Part shown: positions 6,761 to 14,790 of the stretch, piece by piece
Numbering within the stretch: the first letter of the stretch is position 1
How the letters are laid out: the number at the start of each line of letters is the position of its first letter
Source of the DNA: Gammaproteobacteria bacterium
GTDB taxonomy: Bacteria; Pseudomonadota; Gammaproteobacteria; Enterobacterales; Alteromonadaceae
Direction of reading: 5' to 3'
Assembly (NCBI GenBank): GCA_027484495.1
Contig: JAIXSW010000245.1
Location: forward strand, 1 to 15,487
DNA length: 15,487 nucleotides
The notes under the pieces: generated by a model
Told to the model about the DNA's origin: nothing
Database searches by the model: none
What the model saw: the letters and a program-made list of their open reading frames with translations, nothing else
Program-made: the position numbers and the translations under genes

Positions 6761-7624
6761 TCATACGGCATGTCGTAACGCAGTCAGCAGCGGCGACTGG
6801 TTGAGTCCCCGGGCGACAAATCCGCGGCAATTAGCCGGCAAGTCAGCCAGGGCGCGACGAGCACTGAGTTCATCGGCGAATTCAGCGAAAACACTGGCAC
6901 CAGTACCCGTCATTCGAGACGGCGCGTATTCTACCAACCACTGTAAGGTTATTGCAACCTGCGGACACAGACGTTCAACCAGTGGCTGACAGTCATTTCG
7001 CCACGGACTGGTCATTAAATCTGCCAGCGTCAGCGCTTTGCTGTCACGGATCAAATCGGCATGAGTAAAGACCGCTGCGGTTGAAACATGCGCATCCGGC
7101 GTGACCACCAGATACCAGCAATCCGGCAGCTCTACCGGCTGCAACTGCTCGCCAACCCCTTCAGCAAAGGCAGTCTGGCCAAACACAAACACCGGCACAT
7201 CCGCCCCGAGTTTTAAGCCGATATCGGCAAGTTGTTGGGTTGATAACCCAAGCTGCCACAATAAATTTAGAGCATGCAGAGTGGTCGCAGCATCGGACGA
7301 ACCGCCTCCAAGCCCACCGCCCATCGGCGTGCGTTTTTCCAGATAAATCTCAATACCGGTATGATCTGCAGCGAACGGCTGCAATAGCTTAGCGGCACGC
7401 ACCACCAGATTATCAGCACCGGCAATGCTGGCATCTGAGCAGCGAAAATCGATAGTGCCGTGTTGCGTGGCGCGAAAACTCAGCTCATCACCGACGTCCA
7501 GCATGCGAAATAGTGTTTGCAAATTGTGGTAGCCGTCCGCGCGCCGTCCGGTGATATGCAAAAATAAATTCAGTTTGGCCGGGGCTGGTAATGTCAGCAT
7601 GTTATTGATGAAAGTGCCTGTCAT
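6761..7624 (-). CDS. ispE: 4-diphosphocytidyl-2-C-methyl-D-erythritol kinase
   Basis: A GHMP-family kinase that phosphorylates CDP-ME in the MEP pathway to isoprenoids, which also supplies the ubiquinone tail. K17 in PAPAKLNLFL and D142 in LGADVPVF match the catalytic pair of E. coli IspE (K10, D135) with a constant offset of seven. The ATP loop PMGGGLGGGSSDAA spans 100-113 and the C-terminal SRMTGTGASVF is typical. The start is ATG 7624, giving 287 residues: it overlaps the lolB stop as ATGA, and GGGAG lies eight bases upstream. An in-frame GTG at 7633 and ATG at 7600 are alternatives; the latter best matches the length of the E. coli N terminus but has no clear ribosome-binding site. Confidence 0.96.
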   Translation of the reverse strand: MTGTFINNMLTLPAPAKLNLFLHITGRRADGYHNLQTLFRMLDVGDELSFRATQHGTIDFRCSDASIAGADNLVVRAAKLLQPFAADHTGIEIYLEKRTPMGGGLGGGSSDAATTLHALNLLWQLGLSTQQLADIGLKLGADVPVFVFGQTAFAEGVGEQLQPVELPDCWYLVVTPDAHVSTAAVFTHADLIRDSKALTLADLMTSPWRNDCQPLVERLCPQVAITLQWLVEYAPSRMTGTGASVFAEFADELSARRALADLPANCRGFVARGLNQSPLLTALRHAV

Positions 7625-8223
7625 GGTTGCCACTCCCGGATCACCAGTTTGAGGCGGGTGTCGCCGGATTGCAGCTGCATTTTGCGCGGCAGCGATTTGG
7701 CGTCAGGGAAAAAATCACTGTAACTGACCTGCCATTGCCGGTCACGGCTGTCGGTCAGGGTAAAACTGGTCAGGCGGCCCATGCCGTCGCGTTGTAAGTT
7801 TTCGCTGCTCGGGCCTGGCAGGCCTTTGAGCCACAGCTGCATTTCTTCAATCGGCAAAGACCAGCCGGATAAATAATCCAGCAAGGCACCGGCAGACATG
7901 GCCTGATGGGTCTGACCATCGACTTTGACTGTTGCACCTTGCTGATGTGTTTCCAGTTCAAACACAGTCAGGCCAAGGAAGTTGGTCATGGATGCCTGAT
8001 AATATTCGCCGTGTTGCCGCCAGTTCAGCGTGCCACTGACATTTTCTCCGGGCGCTTTGACGCCGAGGGCAGCGACCACTTTATATTCGGTCATCGCATC
8101 CAGTGCCTGCTCGCGTTCAGCGGCGGGCAAGGGGCGTGAAACTTGCGGAGCCGGCTGGCTGGCGCAGCCGGTTAACAACAGACCCAGCAAACAGCCGGCC
8201 CAGAGATTTTGCTTCAAAAACAC
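7621..8223 (-). CDS. lolB: Outer-membrane lipoprotein LolB
   Basis: LolB accepts lipoproteins from LolA and inserts them into the outer membrane. I choose GTG 8223, which has AGGA six bases upstream and gives 200 residues, near the 207 of E. coli; the frame stays open to 8304 but would put 27 unusual residues before the signal peptide. The signal peptide is MFLKQNLWAGCLLGLLLTGC, with lipobox LLTGC and Cys20 as the lipid-bearing residue; Ala at +2 fits outer-membrane sorting. The body has NVSGTLNWRQ, LDYLSGWSLP and RKMQLQSGDTRLKLVI, typical LolB segments. It is divergent from hemA and first of lolB-ispE-prs, as in E. coli. Confidence 0.93.
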   Translation of the reverse strand: MFLKQNLWAGCLLGLLLTGCASQPAPQVSRPLPAAEREQALDAMTEYKVVAALGVKAPGENVSGTLNWRQHGEYYQASMTNFLGLTVFELETHQQGATVKVDGQTHQAMSAGALLDYLSGWSLPIEEMQLWLKGLPGPSSENLQRDGMGRLTSFTLTDSRDRQWQVSYSDFFPDAKSLPRKMQLQSGDTRLKLVIREWQP

Positions 8224-8276
8224 AGTTTTTCCTGCTTCAAAATGATGCGCCGGACCTGCAAGCGGTTGCAGCAGGC

Positions 8277-8305
8277 TTTTCAGCGTCCGTGGATTTTCGT
8301 ACAAT
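8277..8305 (+). promoter_or_regulatory. Possible hemA promoter
   Basis: TTTTCA (8277-8282) and TACAAT (8300-8305) are separated by 17 bp. The -10 box is good and the -35 box matches four of six bases. A start near 8312 would give a leader of roughly 60 nt before the proposed hemA start. Confidence 0.55.
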
Positions 8306-8361
8306 CCGGCCTTTATCCGGTACTCTGGCGTTATCCTGCCAAAGTTTCCTTACTTATTTTC

Positions 8362-8367
8362 AGGTGA
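8362..8367 (+). promoter_or_regulatory. Shine-Dalgarno site that points to an unusual hemA start
   Basis: AGGTGA at 8362-8367 is a strong anti-Shine-Dalgarno match. The in-frame ATT at 8374 lies six bases after it, an ideal distance, whereas the ATC at 8368 directly adjoins it. No ATG, GTG or TTG in the hemA frame lies between the in-frame TGA at 8365 and codon GTG 8488. Confidence 0.65.
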
Positions 8368-8373
8368 ATCGCT

Positions 8374-9615
8374 ATTTTTGCACTTGGCATCAATCACAAA
8401 ACTGCGCCGGTCGCCCTGCGTGAGCAACTGGCTTTTGCGCCAGAGCAAGTCGCTGATGCGCTGCTGGATCTGACTGCCAAAACGGCGGTGACTGATGCTG
8501 TGATCGTTTCCACCTGCAACAGAACTGAATTGTATTTTAGCGGCAGCAGCGAACAATCGAAACAAGTGATTGACTGGCTGGCGCAATTTCATCAGCTGAA
8601 CTTGCAAGACGTTGAGCCGCACCTGTATCTGCACAGCGCGGATGCCGCCTCAACGCATCTGATGCGGGTCGCTTGTGGTTTAGATTCACTGGTGCTTGGC
8701 GAGCCGCAAATTCTTGGTCAGGTCAAACAGGCTTATAGTCAATCGCGCCAGTTGGGCACTATCCAGCCGGTGTTTGAACGGCTGTTCCAGAAGACCTTTG
8801 CGGTGGCCAAACAGGTTCGTACTGATACTGAAATCGGCGCCAGTGCCGTGTCGGTTGCTTTTGCCGCAGTGACGCTGGCGCGGCAAATCTTTGGCAAACT
8901 CAATGATGTCAAAGTGTTATTGATTGGCGCCGGTGAAACGATTGAACTGGTAGCCAAACATTTGCTGGAACAAGGCGCGGCACATCTGACGGTGGCAAAT
9001 CGCTCGTATGACAGAGCTGCTGCGCTGGCGGCACAGTTTAACGGTCAGGTGGTGAGCTTGGCACAAGTGCCGCAGGCGCTGGTCGATGCCGATGTGGTGA
9101 TCAGTTCCACCGCCAGTACCTTGCCGATTGTTGGTAAAGGGATGGTGGAGCAAGCGCTGAAAAAACGCCGGCACAAGCCGATGTTTCTGGTCGATTTAGC
9201 CGTGCCACGCGATATCGAAGCGCAGGTGGCTGAGCTTGAAGATGCGTATCTCTATACCGTCGATGACTTACAGAATATCGTTGCGCAGAATATGCAATCC
9301 CGCCAGGCAGCCGCCGAGCAGGCCGAACAGATGATTGCCGTTGGCGTGGCAGATTTCAGTCAGTGGCTGGCGCTGCAGGGCAATATCGACTGGGTGCGGG
9401 ATTATCGCGAGCGCTGCGATGCGGTAAAGCAAGAATTATTACAACGGGCGCTGAATCAGCTCGCCAGCGGCCAAAGCGCCGATAAGGTGATGACTGAATT
9501 AGCGACTAAACTCAGCAACAGGTTAATGCATGCACCAACCCGGACTATCCGGCAGTTGCTGCAAGATGACACTACTCAACCCCAAACATTGATCAACACG
9601 CTGTTAGATGTGTAG
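8374..9615 (+). CDS. hemA: Glutamyl-tRNA reductase, proposed AUU start codon
   Basis: HemA reduces glutamyl-tRNA(Glu) with NADPH to glutamate-1-semialdehyde, the first committed step of tetrapyrrole synthesis. The conserved N terminus FALGINHKTAPVALRE is encoded from 8377, yet no standard start precedes it: the frame reads TGA (8365), ATC, GCT, ATT, TTT. I place the start at ATT 8374 (413 residues) because of the spacing to AGGTGA. ATC 8368 (415 residues) would align exactly with E. coli numbering, putting the catalytic Cys of STCNRTE at 50. Further marks are the substrate domain through GEPQILGQVKQAY, the NADPH-binding VLLIGAGET, DLAVPRDIE and the C-terminal dimer domain with RTIRQLL. A GTG 8488 start would delete the conserved N-terminal 38-40 residues. 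First gene of hemA-prfA-prmC. Confidence 0.92.
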   Translation: MFALGINHKTAPVALREQLAFAPEQVADALLDLTAKTAVTDAVIVSTCNRTELYFSGSSEQSKQVIDWLAQFHQLNLQDVEPHLYLHSADAASTHLMRVACGLDSLVLGEPQILGQVKQAYSQSRQLGTIQPVFERLFQKTFAVAKQVRTDTEIGASAVSVAFAAVTLARQIFGKLNDVKVLLIGAGETIELVAKHLLEQGAAHLTVANRSYDRAAALAAQFNGQVVSLAQVPQALVDADVVISSTASTLPIVGKGMVEQALKKRRHKPMFLVDLAVPRDIEAQVAELEDAYLYTVDDLQNIVAQNMQSRQAAAEQAEQMIAVGVADFSQWLALQGNIDWVRDYRERCDAVKQELLQRALNQLASGQSADKVMTELATKLSNRLMHAPTRTIRQLLQDDTTQPQTLINTLLDV

Positions 9616-9645
9616 TTGGATGTTTAATCAGGTATTTATTGTTCC

Positions 9646-10737
9646 ATGAAAGAATCGGTATATCGCAAACTCGAAGGTCTGGTCGAGCGTTATGAAGAAG
9701 TGCAGGCGCTGTTAAGCGACGCTGCCGTGATCTCTGATCAGAATAAATTCCGCGAGTTATCCCGCGAATATAGTCAGCTCGAGCCGATCGCTCAGCATTT
9801 CGCGCTGTATTGTCAGGCGCAGGACGATTTGCAAAGCGCCGAAGAAATGTTGAAAGACGCCGATCCGGATATGCGGGAGATGGCGCAGGAAGAATTTAAA
9901 TCCGGCAAAGAACGGATTGAAGTGCTGGATCAGGAATTACAAATCCTGCTGTTGCCAAAAGATCCGAACGATAACAACAACTGTTTCCTTGAGATCCGCG
10001 CGGGTGCCGGTGGTGATGAAGCCGCCATTTTTGCCGGTGATTTGTTCCGCATGTACAGCCGTTATTGTGAAAAACGCCGCTTCAAAACCGAGATCATCAG
10101 TTTTAACGACGGTGAACACGGCGGCTACAAGGAAATTATCGTCAGTGTGCAGGGCGACGGCGCTTATGGCGTACTGAAGTTTGAATCCGGTGGTCACCGT
10201 GTGCAGCGGGTGCCGGCCACCGAATCACAGGGGCGGGTGCATACCTCAGCCTGTACTGTGGCAATCATGCCGGAAGTGCCGGAAAGTGAAGCGATTGAAA
10301 TCAATCCGGCCGATTTAAAAGTGGATACCTACCGTGCGTCCGGCGCTGGTGGTCAGCACGTAAACCGGACCGATTCTGCGATCCGTATTACGCACTTGCC
10401 AACTGGCATTGTGGTGGAATGTCAGGACGAACGGTCGCAACATAAAAACCGCGCTCGCGCCATGTCTGTACTGCAGTCGCGCATCCAGGCGGCCGAAGAT
10501 GAGAAACACCGGCTAGCGGAAGAATCAACGCGTCGCCTGTTGGTGGGATCTGGCGATCGTTCAGAGCGCATCCGTACTTATAATTTCCCGCAAGGCCGTT
10601 TAACTGATCACCGCATCAACCTGACTATCTACAAATTACTGGATGTGATGGAAGGTGATCTGGATCCGATATTAGGTCCGTTAAGCCACGAATATCAGGC
10701 AGATCAATTGGCCGCGCTGGCCGAGGAAAACCGCTGA
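9646..10737 (+). CDS. prfA: Peptide chain release factor 1
   Basis: RF1 ends translation at UAA and UAG. At 363 residues it has normal length. The GGQ motif that triggers peptide release is at 235-237 (ASGAGGQHVNRTDSAIR), and the stop-codon reading PxT motif is PAT at 190-192 (RVPATESQGRVHTSACT). RAGAGGDEAAIFAGDLFRMY (118-137) marks domain 2. The Gln of GGQ (237) is methylated by PrmC, encoded next. ATG 9646 lies 30 bp after the hemA stop; the only ribosome-site candidate (AGGT at 9630) is rather far upstream, so initiation may be modest. The stop overlaps the prmC start. Confidence 0.98.
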   Translation: MKESVYRKLEGLVERYEEVQALLSDAAVISDQNKFRELSREYSQLEPIAQHFALYCQAQDDLQSAEEMLKDADPDMREMAQEEFKSGKERIEVLDQELQILLLPKDPNDNNNCFLEIRAGAGGDEAAIFAGDLFRMYSRYCEKRRFKTEIISFNDGEHGGYKEIIVSVQGDGAYGVLKFESGGHRVQRVPATESQGRVHTSACTVAIMPEVPESEAIEINPADLKVDTYRASGAGGQHVNRTDSAIRITHLPTGIVVECQDERSQHKNRARAMSVLQSRIQAAEDEKHRLAEESTRRLLVGSGDRSERIRTYNFPQGRLTDHRINLTIYKLLDVMEGDLDPILGPLSHEYQADQLAALAEENR

Positions 10738-11591
10738 TGTTATTGCGTCAGTGGCTGCAGCAGGCAGAAACCGCGCTGCAGGCGCTGGCACAGCAAGACC
10801 CGCACGCCTCCGATCTGGCTTTTGAAGCCAGTCGGCTTTGGGCCGACGTGCTGGATAAAAATCCGGCCAGCCAGCGTTTGTACCTGGACCAGTCACTGAA
10901 CGAAGCTGAATTAAACCGCTTAAATACCGCGTTACAGCGGCGTGCCACTGGCGAGCCTCTGGCCTACATCACTGGGCGCTGGTGGTTCTGGGACCTGCAA
11001 CTCGAAGTGGCCCCTTGCACACTGATCCCAAGACCGGATACCGAGTTACTGGTAGAGCAAGCCTTAGCGCTGTCGTTGCCGTTAGATGCCAAAGTGCTGG
11101 ATTTAGGAACAGGTACTGGCGCTATTGCTTTGACGCTCGCGTCACAGCGATCGCAGTGGCATCTCACTGCCGTCGATTTTTCTGCAGAAGCCGTCGCCTT
11201 GGCCGAACGCAATCGCAGCCGCTTACAGCTTGGCAATGCCTGTATTTTGCAAAGTGACTGGTATCAGGCCGTTGCTGGCAAATCTTTTGATTTAATCATT
11301 TCAAACCCGCCATATATCGACGCGGCGGACCCGCACCTGCAACAAGGCGATGTGCGGTATGAACCGCTCAGTGCGCTGGTGGCGGCGGATGACGGTCTTT
11401 CTGATATCCGACTCATTTGCGCACAAGCGCCGCTGCATTTGCGGCCAGGCGGTTGGCTCTGGCTCGAACATGGTCATCAGCAGCACGAAGCGGTGCAACA
11501 GATCCTGCATCAAGCAGGCTTTACCGCGATCCAATCCCGTCGCGACTACGGCGGCAACTGGCGCATCAGCGGCGGCTGCCGGCTGGGCTGA
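10737..11591 (+). CDS. prmC: Release factor glutamine N5-methyltransferase
   Basis: PrmC (HemK) methylates the GGQ glutamine of release factors with S-adenosylmethionine. The 284 residues include an N-terminal helical release-factor docking domain, the SAM motif LDLGTGTGAIAL (121-132) and the signature NPPY (190-193, within IISNPPYID) that holds the glutamine amide. The ATG shares its A with the prfA TGA (TGATG), so it is translationally coupled to its substrate gene. Length and order match E. coli hemA-prfA-prmC. Confidence 0.97.
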   Translation: MLLRQWLQQAETALQALAQQDPHASDLAFEASRLWADVLDKNPASQRLYLDQSLNEAELNRLNTALQRRATGEPLAYITGRWWFWDLQLEVAPCTLIPRPDTELLVEQALALSLPLDAKVLDLGTGTGAIALTLASQRSQWHLTAVDFSAEAVALAERNRSRLQLGNACILQSDWYQAVAGKSFDLIISNPPYIDAADPHLQQGDVRYEPLSALVAADDGLSDIRLICAQAPLHLRPGGWLWLEHGHQQHEAVQQILHQAGFTAIQSRRDYGGNWRISGGCRLG

Positions 11592-11628
11592 TCTTATCCC
11601 GCTTTTGACACGTACCCACCCTCAGTAT

Positions 11629-11652
11629 TTTCACTGAATATTTTCAGTGAAA
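11629..11652. promoter_or_regulatory. Perfect AT-rich palindrome upstream of the HD-GYP gene
   Basis: TTTCACTGAA (11629-11638) and TTCAGTGAAA (11643-11652) form a perfect 10-bp inverted repeat around TATT. TATTTTCA also occurs twice as a direct repeat, 13 bp apart (11626-11633 and 11639-11646). It is AT-rich, lies 16 bp upstream of the -35 box at 11668 and is centred near -62 of the likely start. That suits an activator site. It might instead be a weak 3' hairpin of prmC, since its stem is not GC-rich and no clean T run follows. Confidence 0.5.
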
Positions 11653-11667
11653 TTTGCAGCAATCTTT

Positions 11668-11696
11668 TTGACCATCGCTTGATTAACGCATATAAC
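11668..11696 (+). promoter_or_regulatory. Sigma70-like promoter of the HD-GYP regulator
   Basis: TTGACC (11668-11673) and TATAAC (11691-11696) are separated by exactly 17 bp. A start near 11703 leaves about 80 nt of AT-rich leader before GTG 11784. It indicates that this gene is transcribed independently of prmC. Confidence 0.75.
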
Positions 11697-11783
11697 TACT
11701 GCAGTTTATTCTTAAAATAATTAATTCATCTCAATCACTTAAACTACCAGAGTCGAGTGGCTGAAGCTCAAGAGGGAACAAGC

Positions 11784-13337
11784 GTGGCGAATGATTTTTT
11801 ATTTGCGGATGAGCCAGACGAGCAGGCGCCGCAACATAACGGCAGTTGGAAGATCCTGATCGTCGACGATGAACCTGAAGTTCACGCTGTGACGAAATTG
11901 GCACTGAGTGATTTCGCATTTCAGGGCAAAAATCTGGAGTTTTACAGCGCTTATTCCGGCACTGAAGCGAAAAAATTGATCGAAACGCACCACGACGCGG
12001 CCATCATTCTGTTGGATGTGGTGATGGAGTCAGACGACGCTGGTTTGATTGTGGCGCGTTACATCCGCGAAGAGCTGCACAATCATTATGTTCGCATTAT
12101 CCTGCGCACCGGGCAGCCGGGACAGGCGCCGGAGCGGCAGGTGATCGTCAATTACGACATCAACGACTACAAATCCAAGACTGAACTAACCGCCCAAAAA
12201 CTCTTTACCGTGATCATGTCGAGCCTGCGCTCGTACCGCGATATTCTGTCAATCGATAACAGCCGGCGCGGTCTGGAAAAAATTATCACCGCCTCCGCCG
12301 ATTTATTTTCGTCGCACTCGATGGAACAGTTTATTGATGGCGTCCTGCAACAACTGACTTCTATTCTGGGCTGCGATGACAATGCGCTTTTAGTCACATC
12401 GTCACTGGTTGCCGGTAATATTCACGAAAATACCGACCCGGATCAGTTGGTGGTATTTGCCGGTCTCGGTGAATTTGAGCACCAGGAAGGCCGCGCGGTA
12501 TCTGATGTGCTGGATCATACGCTGATGGATGCTTTCCATCAGGCGCTCAGAAGCCGCAGCATTGTCTATCGGGAAAACTATCTGGTGGCTTACTGCACCA
12601 GTAAATTCACCCATGGCTCCTTGTTGTATGTGTCAGGTCTGCCGACTCTGGTTAATGAAACGCAAAAACGGCTGATCGAGTTGTTTTCGCAAAACGTGCA
12701 AATTGCCTATGAAAACGTGCAGTTGCAGCATGAAATTGAAGATACCCAGCGTGAGATTGTGTACCGGCTTAGTGAAGCGGTAGAGCAACGCTCGATTGAA
12801 ACCGGCAACCATGTCAAACGCGTTGCGTTTATTTGTTATGAACTGGCAACGGCTTATGGATTACCGGTGGATGAGGCAGAGAAACTGATGTTTGCTTCGC
12901 CATTGCATGATGTCGGCAAAGTGGGGATCCCGGATGGCATTCTGAATAAACCGATGAAACTGGCTGAACATGAGTGGGAAGTGATGAAAACTCATTCCAG
13001 TATCGGTTACGAGATCTTAAAAAACTCCAAGCGGGCCATTATTCAGGCGGGTGCCGTGATCGCCCGTGATCATCATGAAAAATGGGATGGCAGTGGTTAT
13101 CCGGCCGGTAAACGCGGCGAAGAAATTCATGTGTATGGCCGGATCGCGGCAGTCGCTGATGTCTACGATGCGCTGCGGCACCGTCGCTGTTATAAATCGC
13201 CTTGGACTGCCGATGCAACACTGGCGCATATGGAAAGCGAAGCAGGGCGTCAATTTGACCCGCGCCTGATTGAGCTCCTGAAAACCCGTATCGATAAAAT
13301 TGAAGCGATTTTAACCAAATATCCCGACGAGGAATAA
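11784..13337 (+). CDS. Response regulator with REC, DUF3369 and HD-GYP domains (probable c-di-GMP phosphodiesterase)
   Basis: A soluble 517-residue signalling protein. The REC domain (about 22-135) has acidic residues D28/D29, phosphoacceptor D78 in LLDVV, T109 in LRTG and a Lys in NDYKSKTEL. The middle (about 155-315) fits DUF3369, which usually joins REC to HD-type domains, and ends in a likely coiled coil. The HD-GYP domain (from about 325) has H343, the pair H375-D376 in HDVGKVGIPDGIL, H404, H430-H431 and an intact GYP in HEKWDGSGYP, so metal binding and c-di-GMP hydrolysis look preserved. I choose GTG 11784 because AGAGGG lies seven bases upstream; an in-frame GTG at 11757 has a weaker site. 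Own promoter and terminator. Its place between prmC and sirB2 is unlike E. coli. No kinase adjoins it directly; the hybrid kinase at 14816 is the nearest. Confidence 0.93.
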   Translation: MANDFLFADEPDEQAPQHNGSWKILIVDDEPEVHAVTKLALSDFAFQGKNLEFYSAYSGTEAKKLIETHHDAAIILLDVVMESDDAGLIVARYIREELHNHYVRIILRTGQPGQAPERQVIVNYDINDYKSKTELTAQKLFTVIMSSLRSYRDILSIDNSRRGLEKIITASADLFSSHSMEQFIDGVLQQLTSILGCDDNALLVTSSLVAGNIHENTDPDQLVVFAGLGEFEHQEGRAVSDVLDHTLMDAFHQALRSRSIVYRENYLVAYCTSKFTHGSLLYVSGLPTLVNETQKRLIELFSQNVQIAYENVQLQHEIEDTQREIVYRLSEAVEQRSIETGNHVKRVAFICYELATAYGLPVDEAEKLMFASPLHDVGKVGIPDGILNKPMKLAEHEWEVMKTHSSIGYEILKNSKRAIIQAGAVIARDHHEKWDGSGYPAGKRGEEIHVYGRIAAVADVYDALRHRRCYKSPWTADATLAHMESEAGRQFDPRLIELLKTRIDKIEAILTKYPDEE

Positions 13338-13354
13338 ACCCGCAACACGACTGA

Positions 13355-13383
13355 CAAAGCCACCTTCTGGTGGCTTTGTTGCT
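13355..13383 (+). terminator. Intrinsic terminator after the HD-GYP gene
   Basis: CAAAGCCACC (13355-13364) pairs perfectly with GGTGGCTTTG (13369-13378) around TTCT. The following tract (TTGCT) is short on T's, so termination may be incomplete, but the 10-bp stem 17 bp after the stop codon is typical. Confidence 0.75.
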
Positions 13384-13497
13384 GATAAGCATGGACGATC
13401 AGGCGTCGAACATGCAAAATGCGTTTTTCTTCAACTAATCCATTGATTGCGCGTCGTCAGCATGCGACTGCTCAGTCAGATCCCGGAGCATATTGCG

Positions 13498-13872
13498 ATG
13501 TATATGGCATTAAAACATACCCATCTGTTATTGGTTGCCCTGAGTGTTTCCCTGTTATTTATTCGCTTTGTCCTGAGCCTGCGTGACTCAGCATTGTTAC
13601 AGAAAAAACTGTTCAAAGTGCTGCCGCATGTGATTGATACCTTGTTGTTGTTATCTGCAGCCGGCCTGATGCTGACCATTCAGCAATATCCGTTTGTCAC
13701 GCCGTGGCTGACAGAAAAGTTTATCGGTTTACTGGCCTACATTGCCTTAGGCGTGATGGCGTTAAAAGGCCGCACTAAAGCGCTGCGGGTCTTCGCGTTT
13801 TTCGGCGCCCTCGGCTGGTTGGCACTGATGATCCGCGTGGCAATCACCAAGACGCCGGTATTATTTGGCTAA
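13498..13872 (+). CDS. sirB2: SirB2-family small integral membrane protein
   Basis: A 124-residue inner-membrane protein with about four hydrophobic helices: HLLLVALSVSLLFIRFVL, VIDTLLLLSAAGLMLTI, FIGLLAYIALGVMAL and VFAFFGALGWLALMI. The pattern, with ALKHTHLLLVALS near the start, HVIDTLLL and WLTEKFIGLL, matches the SirB2 family (E. coli YchQ, about 130 residues). Its molecular role is not established. I choose ATG 13498, with GGAG nine bases upstream; an in-frame TTG at 13447 and ATG at 13462 extend into a sequence not like the family. It sits directly before kdsA, as sirB2-sirB1-kdsA do in E. coli, but sirB1 is missing here. No clear promoter is seen in 13379-13497. Confidence 0.85.
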   Translation: MYMALKHTHLLLVALSVSLLFIRFVLSLRDSALLQKKLFKVLPHVIDTLLLLSAAGLMLTIQQYPFVTPWLTEKFIGLLAYIALGVMALKGRTKALRVFAFFGALGWLALMIRVAITKTPVLFG

Positions 13873-13926
13873 GTTTGGACTTGTGTCCGGCTGCAACAAT
13901 CAGCCGTGTTATTGAAGGAGGCCCCT

Positions 13927-14775
13927 GTGGCGTCAATGAATATTCAGATTGGTAAGCTGGAAGTTGCCAACGACAAACCTTTTGTGTTGTTCGGTGGTAT
14001 GAATGTGCTGGAATCGCGTGACATGGCGCTGCAGGTGGCAGAACACTATGTCAGAGTTTGCGAAAAGCTCGGCATTCCTTATGTGTTTAAAGCGTCTTTT
14101 GATAAAGCCAACCGGTCGTCCGTGCATTCTTATCGTGGGCCTGGTCTTGAAGAAGGTTTGCGGATTTTTGAAGAGATTAAACGCACATTTAATATCCCGC
14201 TGATCACGGACGTGCATGAACCCTATCAGGCGGCCCCTGTCGCTGAAGTGGTCGATGTGATCCAGCTGCCGGCATTTCTGGCGCGCCAGACGGATTTGGT
14301 TGTGGCGATGGCTAATACCGGTGCGGTGATCAATGTGAAGAAGCCGCAATTTCTGGCTCCTCATGAAATGCGCCATATCATCACCAAGTTTACCGAGGCC
14401 GGCAACGACAAGGTGATTCTGTGTGAGCGCGGTTCTTGTTTTGGCTATAACAATCTGGTCGTTGACATGCTTGGCATGGACGAAATGAAGCAATATGGTC
14501 CGGTAATTTTTGACGCGACTCATGCGCTGCAAAAACCAGGCGGTCGCACCGATTCGGCCGATGGCCGTCGCGCACAAGCGGCACAGCTGGCACGCTCAGG
14601 CATGGCCTTAGGCCTGGCCGGTTTGTTCATTGAAGCGCATCCGGATCCAAATCTGGCTAAATGCGATGGCCCCTGTGCGTTGCCACTGGCGAAGCTGGAA
14701 GACTATCTGCAACAAATGCAGGCGTTGGATCAATTGGTGAAATCTTTTGCACCATTAGATACTTCCGCCAGCTAA
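13927..14775 (+). CDS. kdsA: 3-deoxy-D-manno-octulosonate 8-phosphate synthase
   Basis: KdsA condenses PEP with arabinose 5-phosphate to Kdo-8-P for the lipopolysaccharide inner core. The start is GTG 13927: AAGGAGG (13915-13921) lies five bases upstream, an almost perfect site, whereas ATG 13936 is too far and the upstream TTG at 13906 has none. This gives 282 residues (E. coli 284). GGMNVLES places Asn at 26, where metal-dependent KdsA has Cys, so this is the metal-independent class. VFKASFDKANRSS, ITDVHEP, IQLPAFLARQTDL, NVKKPQF and FIEAHPDP are intact. It follows sirB2 by 54 bp, with a small hairpin (CGGCTG/CAGCCG, 13888-13906) in the gap. Confidence 0.98.
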   Translation: MASMNIQIGKLEVANDKPFVLFGGMNVLESRDMALQVAEHYVRVCEKLGIPYVFKASFDKANRSSVHSYRGPGLEEGLRIFEEIKRTFNIPLITDVHEPYQAAPVAEVVDVIQLPAFLARQTDLVVAMANTGAVINVKKPQFLAPHEMRHIITKFTEAGNDKVILCERGSCFGYNNLVVDMLGMDEMKQYGPVIFDATHALQKPGGRTDSADGRRAQAAQLARSGMALGLAGLFIEAHPDPNLAKCDGPCALPLAKLEDYLQQMQALDQLVKSFAPLDTSAS

Positions 14776-14790
14776 GCGATATGCTTTAAC

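Noticed and set aside
8224..8304. 27-residue N-terminal extension of lolB (upstream start at 8304)
   Set aside because: It would bury the lipoprotein signal peptide. GTG 8223 has a good AGGA site and gives the family length.
8364..8423. Out-of-frame GTG at 8364 as a start near hemA (19 codons)
   Set aside because: It lies within the ribosome-binding site, has none of its own, and stops at 8421-8423 without joining the hemA frame.
13933..14577. 214-codon open frame on the minus strand opposite kdsA
   Set aside because: It is wholly antisense to a strongly conserved gene, is His/Arg-rich without a recognisable domain, and has no clear ribosome site.
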